A stretch of DNA of 7,684 nt from Methanosuratincolales archaeon (lineage in GTDB: Archaea > Thermoproteota > Methanomethylicia > Methanomethylicales > Methanomethylicaceae). The first letter of the stretch is position 1. The number at the start of each line of letters is the position of its first letter. The notes under the pieces were generated by a model, which was not told where the DNA came from, made no database searches, and saw only the letters and a program-made list of their open reading frames with translations. Position numbers and translations under genes: made by a program. The stretch lies in NCBI GenBank assembly GCA_937930465.1, contig CALGKV010000074.1:1-7684 (forward strand). The letters are read 5' to 3'. Of this stretch, positions 1 to 5,556 are shown piece after piece.

Positions 1-546
1 GCTGATCGAGACCAGCAGGGGGGCGCCTGGGTAGTAGTCTGGCAAGCCCCACCACCAGTTCTTCCCCGACGTGGCTAAGAGGTTCTCGGGAAGGACGATC
101 GAAATGCTCAGATATTTCATCAGGGTGTCAGGGTAATGGCCGGTCGCAAGCGTCAGACCGTTCCCAAAAGGTAGGAGCAGGCCAAGGACTATAATGATAC
201 GGCTGACCGGCGCAAGCAGGAAAGACAAAAGAGCCCTAGGCGGCCTCGCAGGTATCTTGAGCTGCCCAAAATACCTCTGGACCAAGATCCCCACCACTGC
301 AGCAAGTGCCAGACCGACCGCACCATCAACCAAGAGACCGACTAGTAATGCAAGCCCTGCTGATATGAAGACTGGGAGCCTTTTCCTAGACCCCTTGTCA
401 GAAGGGTTTTTTGCAGCGAATGAGACATCAGAGGCTAGTTTCTCGAGCTTTCCCCTAGTTGAGTTCAGTTCCGATCCCAACTTTTTGCTGATTTCAGCAG
501 CATTCGGAGCTTTCCCATAAAATTTCTTTTTTTCTTCATCAGACAA
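1..546 (-). CDS. Unrecognised multi-pass membrane protein, N-terminal part (runs off left edge)
   Basis: An open minus-strand frame begins at a TTG at 546-544 and stays open to base 1, giving 182 residues with no stop. The TTG is chosen because GAGGT (558-554) lies seven bases before it, an in-frame TAG occurs just upstream, and a TATA-like element sits about 40 bases away. The protein starts MSDEEKKKFYGK. Residues about 15-45 are a charged, probably helical segment rich in K, E, S and L (possible coiled coil) that should be cytosolic. Hydrophobic stretches follow at about 57-75, 76-92 and 105-130. The last visible part contains an aromatic cluster (KNWWWGLPDYYPG) typical of an extracytoplasmic loop or membrane interface. 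I do not recognise the family; the C-terminus outside the window would be needed. The plus-strand frame at 194-520 overlaps it and is taken as a shadow. Confidence 0.72.
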   Translation of the reverse strand, partial: MSDEEKKKFYGKAPNAAEISKKLGSELNSTRGKLEKLASDVSFAAKNPSDKGSRKRLPVFISAGLALLVGLLVDGAVGLALAAVVGILVQRYFGQLKIPARPPRALLSFLLAPVSRIIIVLGLLLPFGNGLTLATGHYPDTLMKYLSISIVLPENLLATSGKNWWWGLPDYYPGAPLLVSIS

Positions 547-578
547 CAGAATAACCTCTTTTGGAAACTAACATATCC

Positions 579-591
579 ATTTATATTTATG
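579..591 (-). promoter_or_regulatory. Archaeal TATA-box promoter of the leftmost membrane-protein gene
   Basis: Read on the minus strand, this segment is ATAAATATAAAT, an AT-only element centred near 585. A transcript starting about 26 bases downstream (near 559) would have a very short leader that still includes the GAGGT ribosome-binding site at 558-554 before the TTG start. The geometry is right, but the call rests on composition and spacing only. Confidence 0.45.
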
Positions 592-618
592 CATTGTTTA
601 AAATTTTCATCCAGAATA

Positions 619-632
619 GGAAATTTTTATTT
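619..632 (+). promoter_or_regulatory. Possible BRE/TATA promoter of the DUF523-DUF1722 gene
   Basis: GGAAA followed by TTTTTATTTA resembles an archaeal BRE plus TATA box. Initiation about 26 bases downstream (near 654) would give a leader that includes the AGGGGGA motif at 670-676. A second AT element, CTATATAG at 643-650, is an alternative, but would start the transcript inside that motif. Together with the minus-strand TATA at 579-591 this forms a divergent promoter region. Confidence 0.35.
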
Positions 633-669
633 ACACTTGGCACTATATAGGCAAATTTGGGGCGGATCC

Positions 670-676
670 AGGGGGA
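670..676 (+). promoter_or_regulatory. Candidate Shine-Dalgarno that points to an ATT start at 683
   Basis: AGGGGGA could pair with the CCUCC end of 16S rRNA, using one G-U pair. It stands seven bases before ATT at 683-685, in frame with the DUF523 gene, but 37 bases before the first conventional start (GTG 713), which has no purine-rich motif of its own. It is therefore the only plausible ribosome-binding site in the region and favours the upstream start. Confidence 0.4.
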
Positions 677-712
677 ATCCAAATTAAAAACTTCCCAAGA
701 CCGAAAGTAATA

Positions 713-1666
713 GTGAGCAAGTGCATTGGATTTGATCATTGCAGGTGGAACGCCCAGATCATCTCGAATGACTTTGTAAAGCTCCTTCAGAACCACGTCG
801 AGTTCACGCCCGTGTGCCCCGAGGTAGAGATAGGTCTTGGAGTCCCCAGGAACCCAATAAGGGTTGTCCAAGACGCAGAATCGGGCACCTTGCGTCTCGT
901 CCAGCCCGCAACAGGGAGGGACCTGACGGAGGAGATGCAACGCTTTTGCGAAACCTTTCTGTCGTCCCTGAGCGATGTCGACGGTTTCATACTCAAGGGG
1001 AGCTCCCCCTCCTGCGGCTTGAAAAATGTGAAGATCTATGCTGGAACAGGGAGCCCCTACGTGAAGGAGAAAGGGAAAGGCTTCTTCGGGAGCGCAGTTT
1101 TGGAGAGGTTCGCCCGCCTGGCTGTGGAGGACGAGGAAAGGCTTTCGAACCCGCTGATCAGGGAGCACTTCTTGACAAAGCTCTTTGCGCTCTCTGCATT
1201 CAGGCACGCAAAGGAGGGTGGCAAGGCCGCGGATCTGGTGAAGTTCCACTCAGAAAACAAGTTCCTGCTGATGGCATACAGCCAATCAGCGATGAGGGAG
1301 CTCGGGAAGATCGTGGCCAACCAGAAGGGGACAGGGATAGAGAAAGCATTCTCGATCTACCGGGAAGGGCTCGAGAAGGCTCTCCTCCGCCCCCCCAAGA
1401 GGGGCAGCGTGGTGAATGTGCTGAGCCACATGATCGGCTACTTCTCGGAGAGGCTCAGCAAGGAGGAGAGGGCATTCTTTACCGAGTCTGTGGAAAACTA
1501 TAGGAAGGGGATAGTGCCGCTCGCAGTCTGCCTGAATCTGGTAAGGTCTTATGCGATACGGTTCAAGGCGGACTACCTGCTAAACCAGAGCTTCCTTGAG
1601 CCATACCCAATGGAGCTGATGGAGAAGCCCACCTATGATGAGGACAGGGACTACTGGCGTTTCTGA
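713..1666 (+). CDS. DUF523-DUF1722 fusion protein (TudS-type desulfidase domain plus YbgA-like domain)
   Basis: 317 residues from the GTG. Residues about 1-140 are DUF523: the visible motifs are SKCIGFDHCRWNAQ at the N-terminus, VCPEVEIGLGVPR (34-46) and ILKGSSPSCG (93-102). Cys4, Cys35 and Cys101 match the three cysteines that hold the [4Fe-4S] cluster in the thiouracil desulfidase TudS, the characterised member of DUF523, so a cytosolic Fe-S desulfuration role is likely though the substrate is unknown. Residues about 172-300 are DUF1722, with LVKFHSENKFLLMAYSQ and the HMIGYFSERLSKEE region followed by an ENYRKG(I/V)PL segment; its function is not established. The length suits the fused family. 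No conventional start exists upstream, but the in-frame codons before GTG 713 read IKNFPRPKVI, which resembles the conserved N-terminus of relatives, so the protein may begin at ATT 683 (327 residues). It converges on the next gene with 19 bases between. Confidence 0.88.
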   Translation: MSKCIGFDHCRWNAQIISNDFVKLLQNHVEFTPVCPEVEIGLGVPRNPIRVVQDAESGTLRLVQPATGRDLTEEMQRFCETFLSSLSDVDGFILKGSSPSCGLKNVKIYAGTGSPYVKEKGKGFFGSAVLERFARLAVEDEERLSNPLIREHFLTKLFALSAFRHAKEGGKAADLVKFHSENKFLLMAYSQSAMRELGKIVANQKGTGIEKAFSIYREGLEKALLRPPKRGSVVNVLSHMIGYFSERLSKEERAFFTESVENYRKGIVPLAVCLNLVRSYAIRFKADYLLNQSFLEPYPMELMEKPTYDEDRDYWRF

Positions 1667-1685
1667 ACAACAATGCCTCGCCGGG

Positions 1686-2114
1686 CTATGTTTTGAGGCT
1701 ACTCTGGCGCAGTGCCCGCTCTATGAAAGGCAAGTAATACCGGCTGCAGCACCTTCCATAGGGGTTTGTGAACTTGCATAGGCCTCCCCCACCAATCCCA
1801 GTAGCCTCGATCACCTCATCCACAGTCTTTGCGCCTTTGCTTATCGCACCAATTACATCCTCCTCAGTCACTTGTTTGCAGTAGCAAAGTGGGCGAGGCG
1901 GAGATCTTTCCTTGAATGTCACTCGGGCCTTCACATCGGCTTTGGTTAGGCACCTTTCGGGAGAGTAGTAAACAACTGTACAGTCAGGGCTCTCGCAGAT
2001 GTAATAACGGCTATCACTTATTGGCCAAGCCGACTCCTTTGCATGGCAGATCACTGTGGTCTTTTCGACCGGGAGACCTTGCCCTCCACAGATCGGGCAG
2101 ACTTGTCTTGCCAT
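1686..2114 (-). CDS. CopZ-N-like zinc ribbon / BFD-type [2Fe-2S] protein
   Basis: 142 residues from ATG 2114-2112. That start is preferred over an in-frame GTG nine bases upstream, because the GTG lies inside the ribosome-binding motif AAGGTGA. The N-terminal part has CPICG (6-10) with further cysteines at 23, 40 and 45, a zinc-ribbon-like arrangement. The C-terminal part is a BFD-like domain: CYC (77-79) and C113 with RCC (121-123), separated by a TGIGGGGLCKFTNP stretch, would bind a [2Fe-2S] cluster. The architecture matches the N-terminal half of Archaeoglobus-type CopZ, but the protein ends just after the BFD domain and lacks the copper-binding HMA domain (no GMTCxxC). It is therefore more likely a small cytosolic electron-transfer or Fe-S/zinc accessory protein than a full copper chaperone. 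Its own TATA box is visible upstream; the gene is probably monocistronic. Confidence 0.85.
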   Translation of the reverse strand: MARQVCPICGGQGLPVEKTTVICHAKESAWPISDSRYYICESPDCTVVYYSPERCLTKADVKARVTFKERSPPRPLCYCKQVTEEDVIGAISKGAKTVDEVIEATGIGGGGLCKFTNPYGRCCSRYYLPFIERALRQSSLKT

Positions 2115-2146
2115 AGATCTCACCTTATGTAGAAGGAACGGTGGAG

Positions 2147-2158
2147 GTAAATAAATTC
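2147..2158 (-). promoter_or_regulatory. TATA-box promoter of the CopZ-N/BFD-like gene
   Basis: On the minus strand this reads GAATTTATTTAC. The TTTATTTA core is centred near 2152, so initiation near 2126 would leave a leader of about 12 bases containing AAGGTGA (2124-2118) before ATG 2114. The same short-leader geometry recurs at other genes in this window, which supports the call. Confidence 0.5.
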
Positions 2159-2174
2159 CCGTGCCGTTTAATTC

Positions 2175-2573
2175 CTAGCCTGGCCCTTCGCCGCCCTTCC
2201 GCCTGACGTCAAGCACCAGACCTTCGTGCCCCACGACCTCCACCTCCTCGCCTTTGGGGATCTTGTATGGGGCCCTAGCTGTCCAGTAAGCTCCATCAAC
2301 GAAGATTGTCCCCTCCGGATCGAGATCCGTTGTAGCGGTCACGACCCTACCAATAAGCGCTTCGGCGCCAACCGCAGGCTTCCTGACCTGCGCCTGCCAG
2401 ACTTTTATGAATACGATCCCGAAGAATGCGGCTACGAATGCGCCTATTATTGCGGCAGAGACCGGATCTAGCACTCCAAGCGAGAAAAGCAATATTATTG
2501 CTGCGGCTGAGGCAAGGGCTATTATTAGGATCTCGTCCGAGAGGGCGAGGGTAACCTCAAGTTTTGATGGCAT
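2175..2573 (-). CDS. Short NfeD-like membrane protein with C-terminal OB-fold domain
   Basis: 132 residues. Two hydrophobic helices at about 14-33 and 36-58 precede a soluble domain at about 69-125 with the NfeD pattern: a GxxGxVVTATTDLDPEGT segment, VDGAYWTARA, then a KGEEVEVVGHEGLVLDV strand pair. This is the short NfeD1b-type form, without the ClpP-like protease domain of long NfeD. Such proteins usually pair with a stomatin/SPFH protein in membrane organisation, but no stomatin gene is next to it here. It lies 126 bases after the decarboxylase beta gene on the same strand. A hairpin-plus-T element and a TATA-like element in that gap suggest separate transcription. The ATG at 2573 has no strong ribosome-binding motif, so the start is less certain than the family assignment. 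Confidence 0.85.
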   Translation of the reverse strand: MPSKLEVTLALSDEILIIALASAAAIILLFSLGVLDPVSAAIIGAFVAAFFGIVFIKVWQAQVRKPAVGAEALIGRVVTATTDLDPEGTIFVDGAYWTARAPYKIPKGEEVEVVGHEGLVLDVRRKGGEGPG

Positions 2574-2619
2574 CCAAGATCGACCACGCGCTTTCTGATA
2601 GGACTATGACACGCACCCT

Positions 2620-2631
2620 ATTATTGTTTCA
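2620..2631 (-). promoter_or_regulatory. Weak TATA-like promoter candidate for the NfeD-like gene
   Basis: On the minus strand this reads TGAAACAATAAT, the only AT-rich patch in an otherwise GC-rich gap. It is centred about 52 bases before ATG 2573, giving a predicted leader of roughly 26 bases. The match to the TATA consensus is poor. Confidence 0.25.
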
Positions 2632-2640
2632 CCCGCGCGG

Positions 2641-2667
2641 AAAATTGGCCCTTGCCGGCGGGAAGGC
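2641..2667 (-). terminator. Possible intrinsic terminator after the decarboxylase operon
   Basis: Bases 2648-2667 form an imperfect inverted repeat: GCC, TT and CC pair with GG, AA and GGC, with one bulge, one mismatch and a three-base loop. On the minus strand it is followed at once by AATTTT (2646-2641). It lies 33 bases beyond the beta-subunit stop codon, a sensible place for the operon to end, but the stem is short and the T tract is only four bases. Confidence 0.35.
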
Positions 2668-2699
2668 ACTGGCTGCGGACATGGCAGGGGATGTTGGCG

Positions 2700-3836
2700 C
2701 TAGGCGAAGGATATGATGATGCCCGCCACTATTGCTGAACCTATCACTCCGGCTACATTCGGACCCATCGCGTGCATCAGGAGGAAGTTCTCAGGATCCT
2801 CCTCGGATGCTATGCGCTGAACCACCCTTGCAGACATGGGCACTGCAGAGACGCCGGCTGCACCGATCATAGGGTTGAATTTGCCCTTTGTTATGACGTA
2901 AAAGATTTTCCCGAAGAGCACCCCGCCCGCGGTCGCAGTGGCAAAAGCGAAAGCCCCCAGCGCCACTATCAGCAAAGTGCTGTAATTCAGGAATGCCTCC
3001 GCCTCCATTGAGCCGCCCACCCCGAGGCCCAGCAGGATCGTCGACAGGTTGATTAGCTCGTTCTGGGCCGTCTTGGAGAGCCGGTCCGTGACTCCGGATT
3101 CCCTCAAGAGGTTTCCCACCATCAATGAACCAATGAGCGGGGCAGCGGTCGGGACAAGGAGGCATGCAACGATTGTTGTTATCAGCGGGAAGAGTATCTT
3201 CTCCCGCTTTGTCACCTGCCTGAGGATAGGCGGCATCCTTACCGATCTCTCTTTCTTGGTCGTGAGGAGCCTTATCACAGGCGGCTGTATTACCGGGACC
3301 AGCGACATGTATGAGTATGCTGCAACCGCAACTGGACCAAGCAGCTGCGGGGCAAGCCGGGATGCCGTGTAGACGGTGGTAGGACCGTCTGCGCTTCCGA
3401 TTATCCCAATGGCACCAGCCTCGCTGGTGTTGAACCCCAAGGCTATAGCGAAAAAGAGAGCCATGAAAATGCCAATCTGGGCAGCAGCACCAAGGATGAA
3501 TGACTTTGGGCTAGAGATCAGCGGACCGAAATCAGTCATAGCGCCTATGCCTATGAAGATGAGGATTGGGATAATTCCGGTGGCAAGGAGGTAGTCGTGT
3601 ATGTAGAAGAGGAAGCCCCCCGGGCCGGTTATACCGCTAAGCGGGAGGTTAGCGAGCAATGCGCCGAACCCAATCGGCAGCAGCAAGAGAGGCTCATACC
3701 CCTTCTTGACTGCAAGGTACATCAGCAGCAGGGCAACTCCCATCATCACTAAGTTCCCCAACGTTAGATTGTAGTACCCGCTGCTCGCAAGGAACTCAAG
3801 GATTTTGGTCAGTATGTCCTCCAGCAAATCACTCAC
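2700..3836 (-). CDS. Na+-translocating decarboxylase beta subunit (OadB/MmdB/GcdB family)
   Basis: 378 residues, a normal length for the family. It is the ion-translocating membrane subunit: it decarboxylates carboxybiotin on the carrier protein and couples this to Na+ export. Signature motifs are IGIGAMTDFGPL (about 95-106), IIGSADGPTT (145-154), GAAGVSAVPMSARV (325-338) and HAMGPNVAGVIGS (345-357). Asp150, Tyr176, Asn321, Gly325, Ser330 and Arg337 fall at the spacing of the Klebsiella OadB residues Asp203, Tyr229, Asn373, Gly377, Ser382 and Arg389, so the ion pathway looks intact. About nine or more hydrophobic segments are present. It starts at GTG 3836, inside the last codons of the carrier gene (eight-base overlap), with GAGGAA just upstream. 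Family members act on oxaloacetate, methylmalonyl-CoA, glutaconyl-CoA or malonate; the beta subunit does not reveal which. Confidence 0.95.
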   Translation of the reverse strand: MSDLLEDILTKILEFLASSGYYNLTLGNLVMMGVALLLMYLAVKKGYEPLLLLPIGFGALLANLPLSGITGPGGFLFYIHDYLLATGIIPILIFIGIGAMTDFGPLISSPKSFILGAAAQIGIFMALFFAIALGFNTSEAGAIGIIGSADGPTTVYTASRLAPQLLGPVAVAAYSYMSLVPVIQPPVIRLLTTKKERSVRMPPILRQVTKREKILFPLITTIVACLLVPTAAPLIGSLMVGNLLRESGVTDRLSKTAQNELINLSTILLGLGVGGSMEAEAFLNYSTLLIVALGAFAFATATAGGVLFGKIFYVITKGKFNPMIGAAGVSAVPMSARVVQRIASEEDPENFLLMHAMGPNVAGVIGSAIVAGIIISFA

Positions 3837-4338
3837 CGTCTTCCTCGAGCGTGAGGAGGGGGTCGCCTATGTTGACGGCATCGCCGCTGTTTTTGCTTAT
3901 CTCGAGGACCCGACCCCTCGCGGGCGAGACTATGTCGTTCAGCATCTTCATGGACTCTAAGTACATGAGGAGGGCACCCTTCTCAACGCGCTGACCCGGG
4001 CGGACCTCCACGCTAGAAACGACCCCGGGAAGGGGCGATTTGACCACGCGGACGCTTTTGGGCTTGCCGCCTTCCTGCCCGACAAGGGCAACCGCCCCTT
4101 GGTTAGAGGTTCCGATTTTCGCTAGGCTGGGACTGGGGGCGCTGCCTGCATCATCGAGAGTCACAGAATTTTCATACGAGCTCCCTGCAATTGCAGACCC
4201 CTCATCGGTCTGGGCGCCTGCATCCACCGCCACGGAATATGCCTTCCCATCAACCTTAACGCTCAGCAGGTTGCCCCTTTCGGGGGAAACTTCGACTTCT
4301 TTTCTGACCCCGTTTACAGTTATGACGAACTTCATCAT
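3829..4338 (-). CDS. Biotin carboxyl carrier subunit of the decarboxylase sodium pump
   Basis: 169 residues from ATG 4338-4336, or 168 from the adjacent second ATG; GGGGT lies just upstream. The N-terminal 40 residues (KFVITVNGVRKEVEV, then VDGKAYSV) are the usual pre-domain of these carriers. A low-complexity Ala/Ser/Gly linker spans about 41-95, and the biotinyl domain occupies about 97-166. The biotinylation motif ESMKM (128-132) puts the acceptor lysine at 131, flanked by SPLPGVVSSVEV and the ARGRVLEI turn. The protein shuttles CO2 as carboxybiotin from the carboxyltransferase to the beta subunit. Its first ATG overlaps the TGA of the upstream OadG-like gene (ATGATGA), and its own stop overlaps the beta-subunit start, so all three are translationally coupled. 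A longer frame reaching 4389 only reads back into the upstream gene. Confidence 0.95.
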   Translation of the reverse strand: MMKFVITVNGVRKEVEVSPERGNLLSVKVDGKAYSVAVDAGAQTDEGSAIAGSSYENSVTLDDAGSAPSPSLAKIGTSNQGAVALVGQEGGKPKSVRVVKSPLPGVVSSVEVRPGQRVEKGALLMYLESMKMLNDIVSPARGRVLEISKNSGDAVNIGDPLLTLEEDGE

Positions 4339-4703
4339 CTCAACCCCACTGCGCAGAGGCGAGCGCTTCGCTTCCACTCTCCCCTGCATTCTTCGGCAAC
4401 AGATAAGCTGGATCCTAACTTCCTTGGGATCCTGCCTTCCAGATAAAGGTAAACTCCGGCGCTTATGAAAGGCAGATCCTCCTCGATCGAGGAGACACCC
4501 TCCCCGGATGCAGTCCCCTCTCTAGATGCTGCATCATCAACAGGCGGGGAGAGCGCGGCATTTCTTGAGGCGGCTGCGCCTAGCCAGCTCTCAATCTTCC
4601 CAACTGCGAAGAATATTGCTCCGAGCAATCCCAAGAGCAATATTGTGAGCGCCATGCCTACAAGCGCCTCCGTTGTGGCAAAAATAATAGGATCCATAAC
4701 CAT
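4335..4703 (-). CDS. OadG/MmdD-like small membrane subunit of the decarboxylase
   Basis: 122 residues from ATG 4703-4701 (MVMDP); a second ATG two codons on is also possible. AGGGAT just before the first ATG resembles a ribosome-binding site. One transmembrane helix lies at about 9-33 (ALVGMALTILLLGLLGAIFF), followed by a charged, Ser/Ala-rich linker (about 43-72) and a conserved-looking C-terminus with EEDLPFISAGVYLYL and GEWKRSARL. This is the layout of the gamma/delta assembly subunits that anchor the carboxyltransferase and carrier to the beta subunit. Sequence conservation in this family is low, so the call depends partly on position: first gene of the coupled set. In related operons the carboxyltransferase alpha gene often sits upstream, but here the next gene is divergent. 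Confidence 0.85.
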   Translation of the reverse strand: MVMDPIIFATTEALVGMALTILLLGLLGAIFFAVGKIESWLGAAASRNAALSPPVDDAASREGTASGEGVSSIEEDLPFISAGVYLYLEGRIPRKLGSSLSVAEECRGEWKRSARLCAVGLR

Positions 4704-4724
4704 TAGATCCCTGTGGACTAGTAA

Positions 4725-5084
4725 ATGAACTTTTGTGATTTGAAAAAAGGGGTGCGCCAAACCTTTCGCGTGTGTGGATCAGGCTGCTCCGAGGGAGTGC
4801 CCACTCGCCGCATTGGGGTGAAGGCATTTGCAGGAGCGCTCCTTTTGGCAGCATTCGCATTTCTCGTATGGTCCCCGTGGCTGGACGACCAAGAACTGCA
4901 TGACAGGGTGCTTAGGGAACGGGCGGACAAGGACGGCACAATGGGCTGGGTCATTATGCCTGACGGGAGCATGGAATATATCCTTATCTGCGACTACAAG
5001 GTGTACTGGGTGCCATTCGGGAGATGGGTAGTGAGCTGCGAGGGCGGGTACTTCGTCACCGCTTGGGGGGCAATCGTGCCCTAG
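4725..5084 (+). CDS. Small membrane-anchored protein of unknown function
   Basis: Up to 119 residues from ATG 4725. I do not recognise a family. A basic segment (PTRRIGVK) precedes one hydrophobic helix (about 33-49, ending in VWSPW), followed by about 70 residues outside the membrane: a charged stretch (DDQELHDRVLRERADKDG), then a beta-rich, aromatic region (MGWVIMPDGSMEYIL, VYWVPFGRWVVSC). Two cysteines (89 and 104) could pair in the exported part. The positive-inside rule suggests the C-terminus is outside. The start is uncertain: ATG 4725 lacks a clear ribosome-binding site and lies only 21 bases from the divergent OadG-like start. In-frame GTG codons at 4752, 4770, 4797 and 4818 would keep the helix. 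Codon composition is like that of the neighbours, and no minus-strand gene competes for this stretch. Confidence 0.6.
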   Translation: MNFCDLKKGVRQTFRVCGSGCSEGVPTRRIGVKAFAGALLLAAFAFLVWSPWLDDQELHDRVLRERADKDGTMGWVIMPDGSMEYILICDYKVYWVPFGRWVVSCEGGYFVTAWGAIVP

Positions 5085-5133
5085 TTGGGCCTGAAGGATG
5101 CATGAAAAATTGGAAGTGATTATTTTGCATACG

Positions 5134-5493
5134 CTATATCACAATTATCGTATAGCCCATTTCTACATACTTTGCCATGCTCGGATGGCCGCTCATCTCA
5201 TCGCAAAGGGGCAGGCGCTGCTCCTCAGCCGACTTTAATCCTCCGGACTGGGTCGCACATGCCCTGCATACGCAATCGATCAGTCCAGCCCCCTTCACTT
5301 TTGCAAAGAGGTTGGAGAATGGCTCTTCCGGATCTGCGAGCTTGGGCAGCAGCGCCGTGGCGCACCCCTCTATTACGAGCTTCACATCGTAGCCCTTGGA
5401 CTTCATGTCCATTGCATTCAGGAGCGCATGCGCAAAGCAGGGAAGCTCACCGTTGAATGCGAATAATGCAATCTTTCTTGAAGATTCGGGCAA
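5134..5493 (-). CDS. DsrE/F-like cysteine-rich cytosolic protein
   Basis: 119 residues from TTG 5493-5491, chosen because AGGTG (5504-5500) stands six bases before it. A longer frame would start at a GTG inside that motif. The protein has a DsrE-type alpha/beta fold: a first strand and loop KIALFAFNGELPCFAHALLNA, then YDVKLVIEGCAT (35-46), a segment FAKVKGAGLIDCVCRACA (63-80) and a conserved-looking tail LPLCDEMSGHPSMAKYVEMGYTI. Cysteines at 19, 44, 74, 76, 79 and 97 are notable. The C-x-C-x-x-C cluster corresponds to the region where DsrE-family proteins carry their sulfur-accepting cysteine. A persulfide or sulfur-relay role is a reasonable inference; no partner such as TusA or a sulfurtransferase is in the window. 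The gene has its own TATA promoter and converges with the small plus-strand gene (49 bases apart). Confidence 0.82.
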   Translation of the reverse strand: MPESSRKIALFAFNGELPCFAHALLNAMDMKSKGYDVKLVIEGCATALLPKLADPEEPFSNLFAKVKGAGLIDCVCRACATQSGGLKSAEEQRLPLCDEMSGHPSMAKYVEMGYTIIVI

Positions 5494-5523
5494 CAAAAAC
5501 ACCTAATTTGATTACATGCGCCC

Positions 5524-5535
5524 CTAAATATAAAT
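5524..5535 (-). promoter_or_regulatory. TATA-box promoter of the DsrE-like gene
   Basis: On the minus strand this reads ATTTATATTTAG, the best archaeal TATA match in the window. It is centred near 5530. Initiation about 26 bases downstream (near 5504) would start the transcript at or just before AGGTG and give a leader of about ten bases before TTG 5493. Confidence 0.55.
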
Positions 5536-5556
5536 CCGATATGTCCGCTCCGCTCA

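Noticed and set aside
194..520. Plus-strand frame (108 codons) at the left edge
   Set aside because: The minus strand here encodes a membrane protein with a good ribosome-binding site and TATA element. The plus-strand translation is rich in Ser, Pro and Thr, typical of an antisense reading.
587..1249. Long minus-strand frame (220 codons) opposite the DUF523 gene
   Set aside because: It lies antisense to a gene with clear family motifs, covers the promoter region, and its translation shows no recognisable domain.
814..1503. Long plus-strand frame (229 codons) in a second frame of the DUF523 gene
   Set aside because: The translation is rich in Arg, Gly and Glu without hydrophobic core patterns, as expected for an off-frame reading of a GC-rich gene.
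4040..4468. Plus-strand frame opposite the biotin carrier and OadG-like genes
   Set aside because: It is antisense to two coupled genes with strong motifs, and has no promoter or ribosome-binding site of its own.
4690..4710. GGATC/GATCC inverted repeat as a regulator operator
   Set aside because: The arms are only five bases and overlap coding sequence and the start codon. Such repeats are expected by chance, so it is only mentioned as part of a finding.
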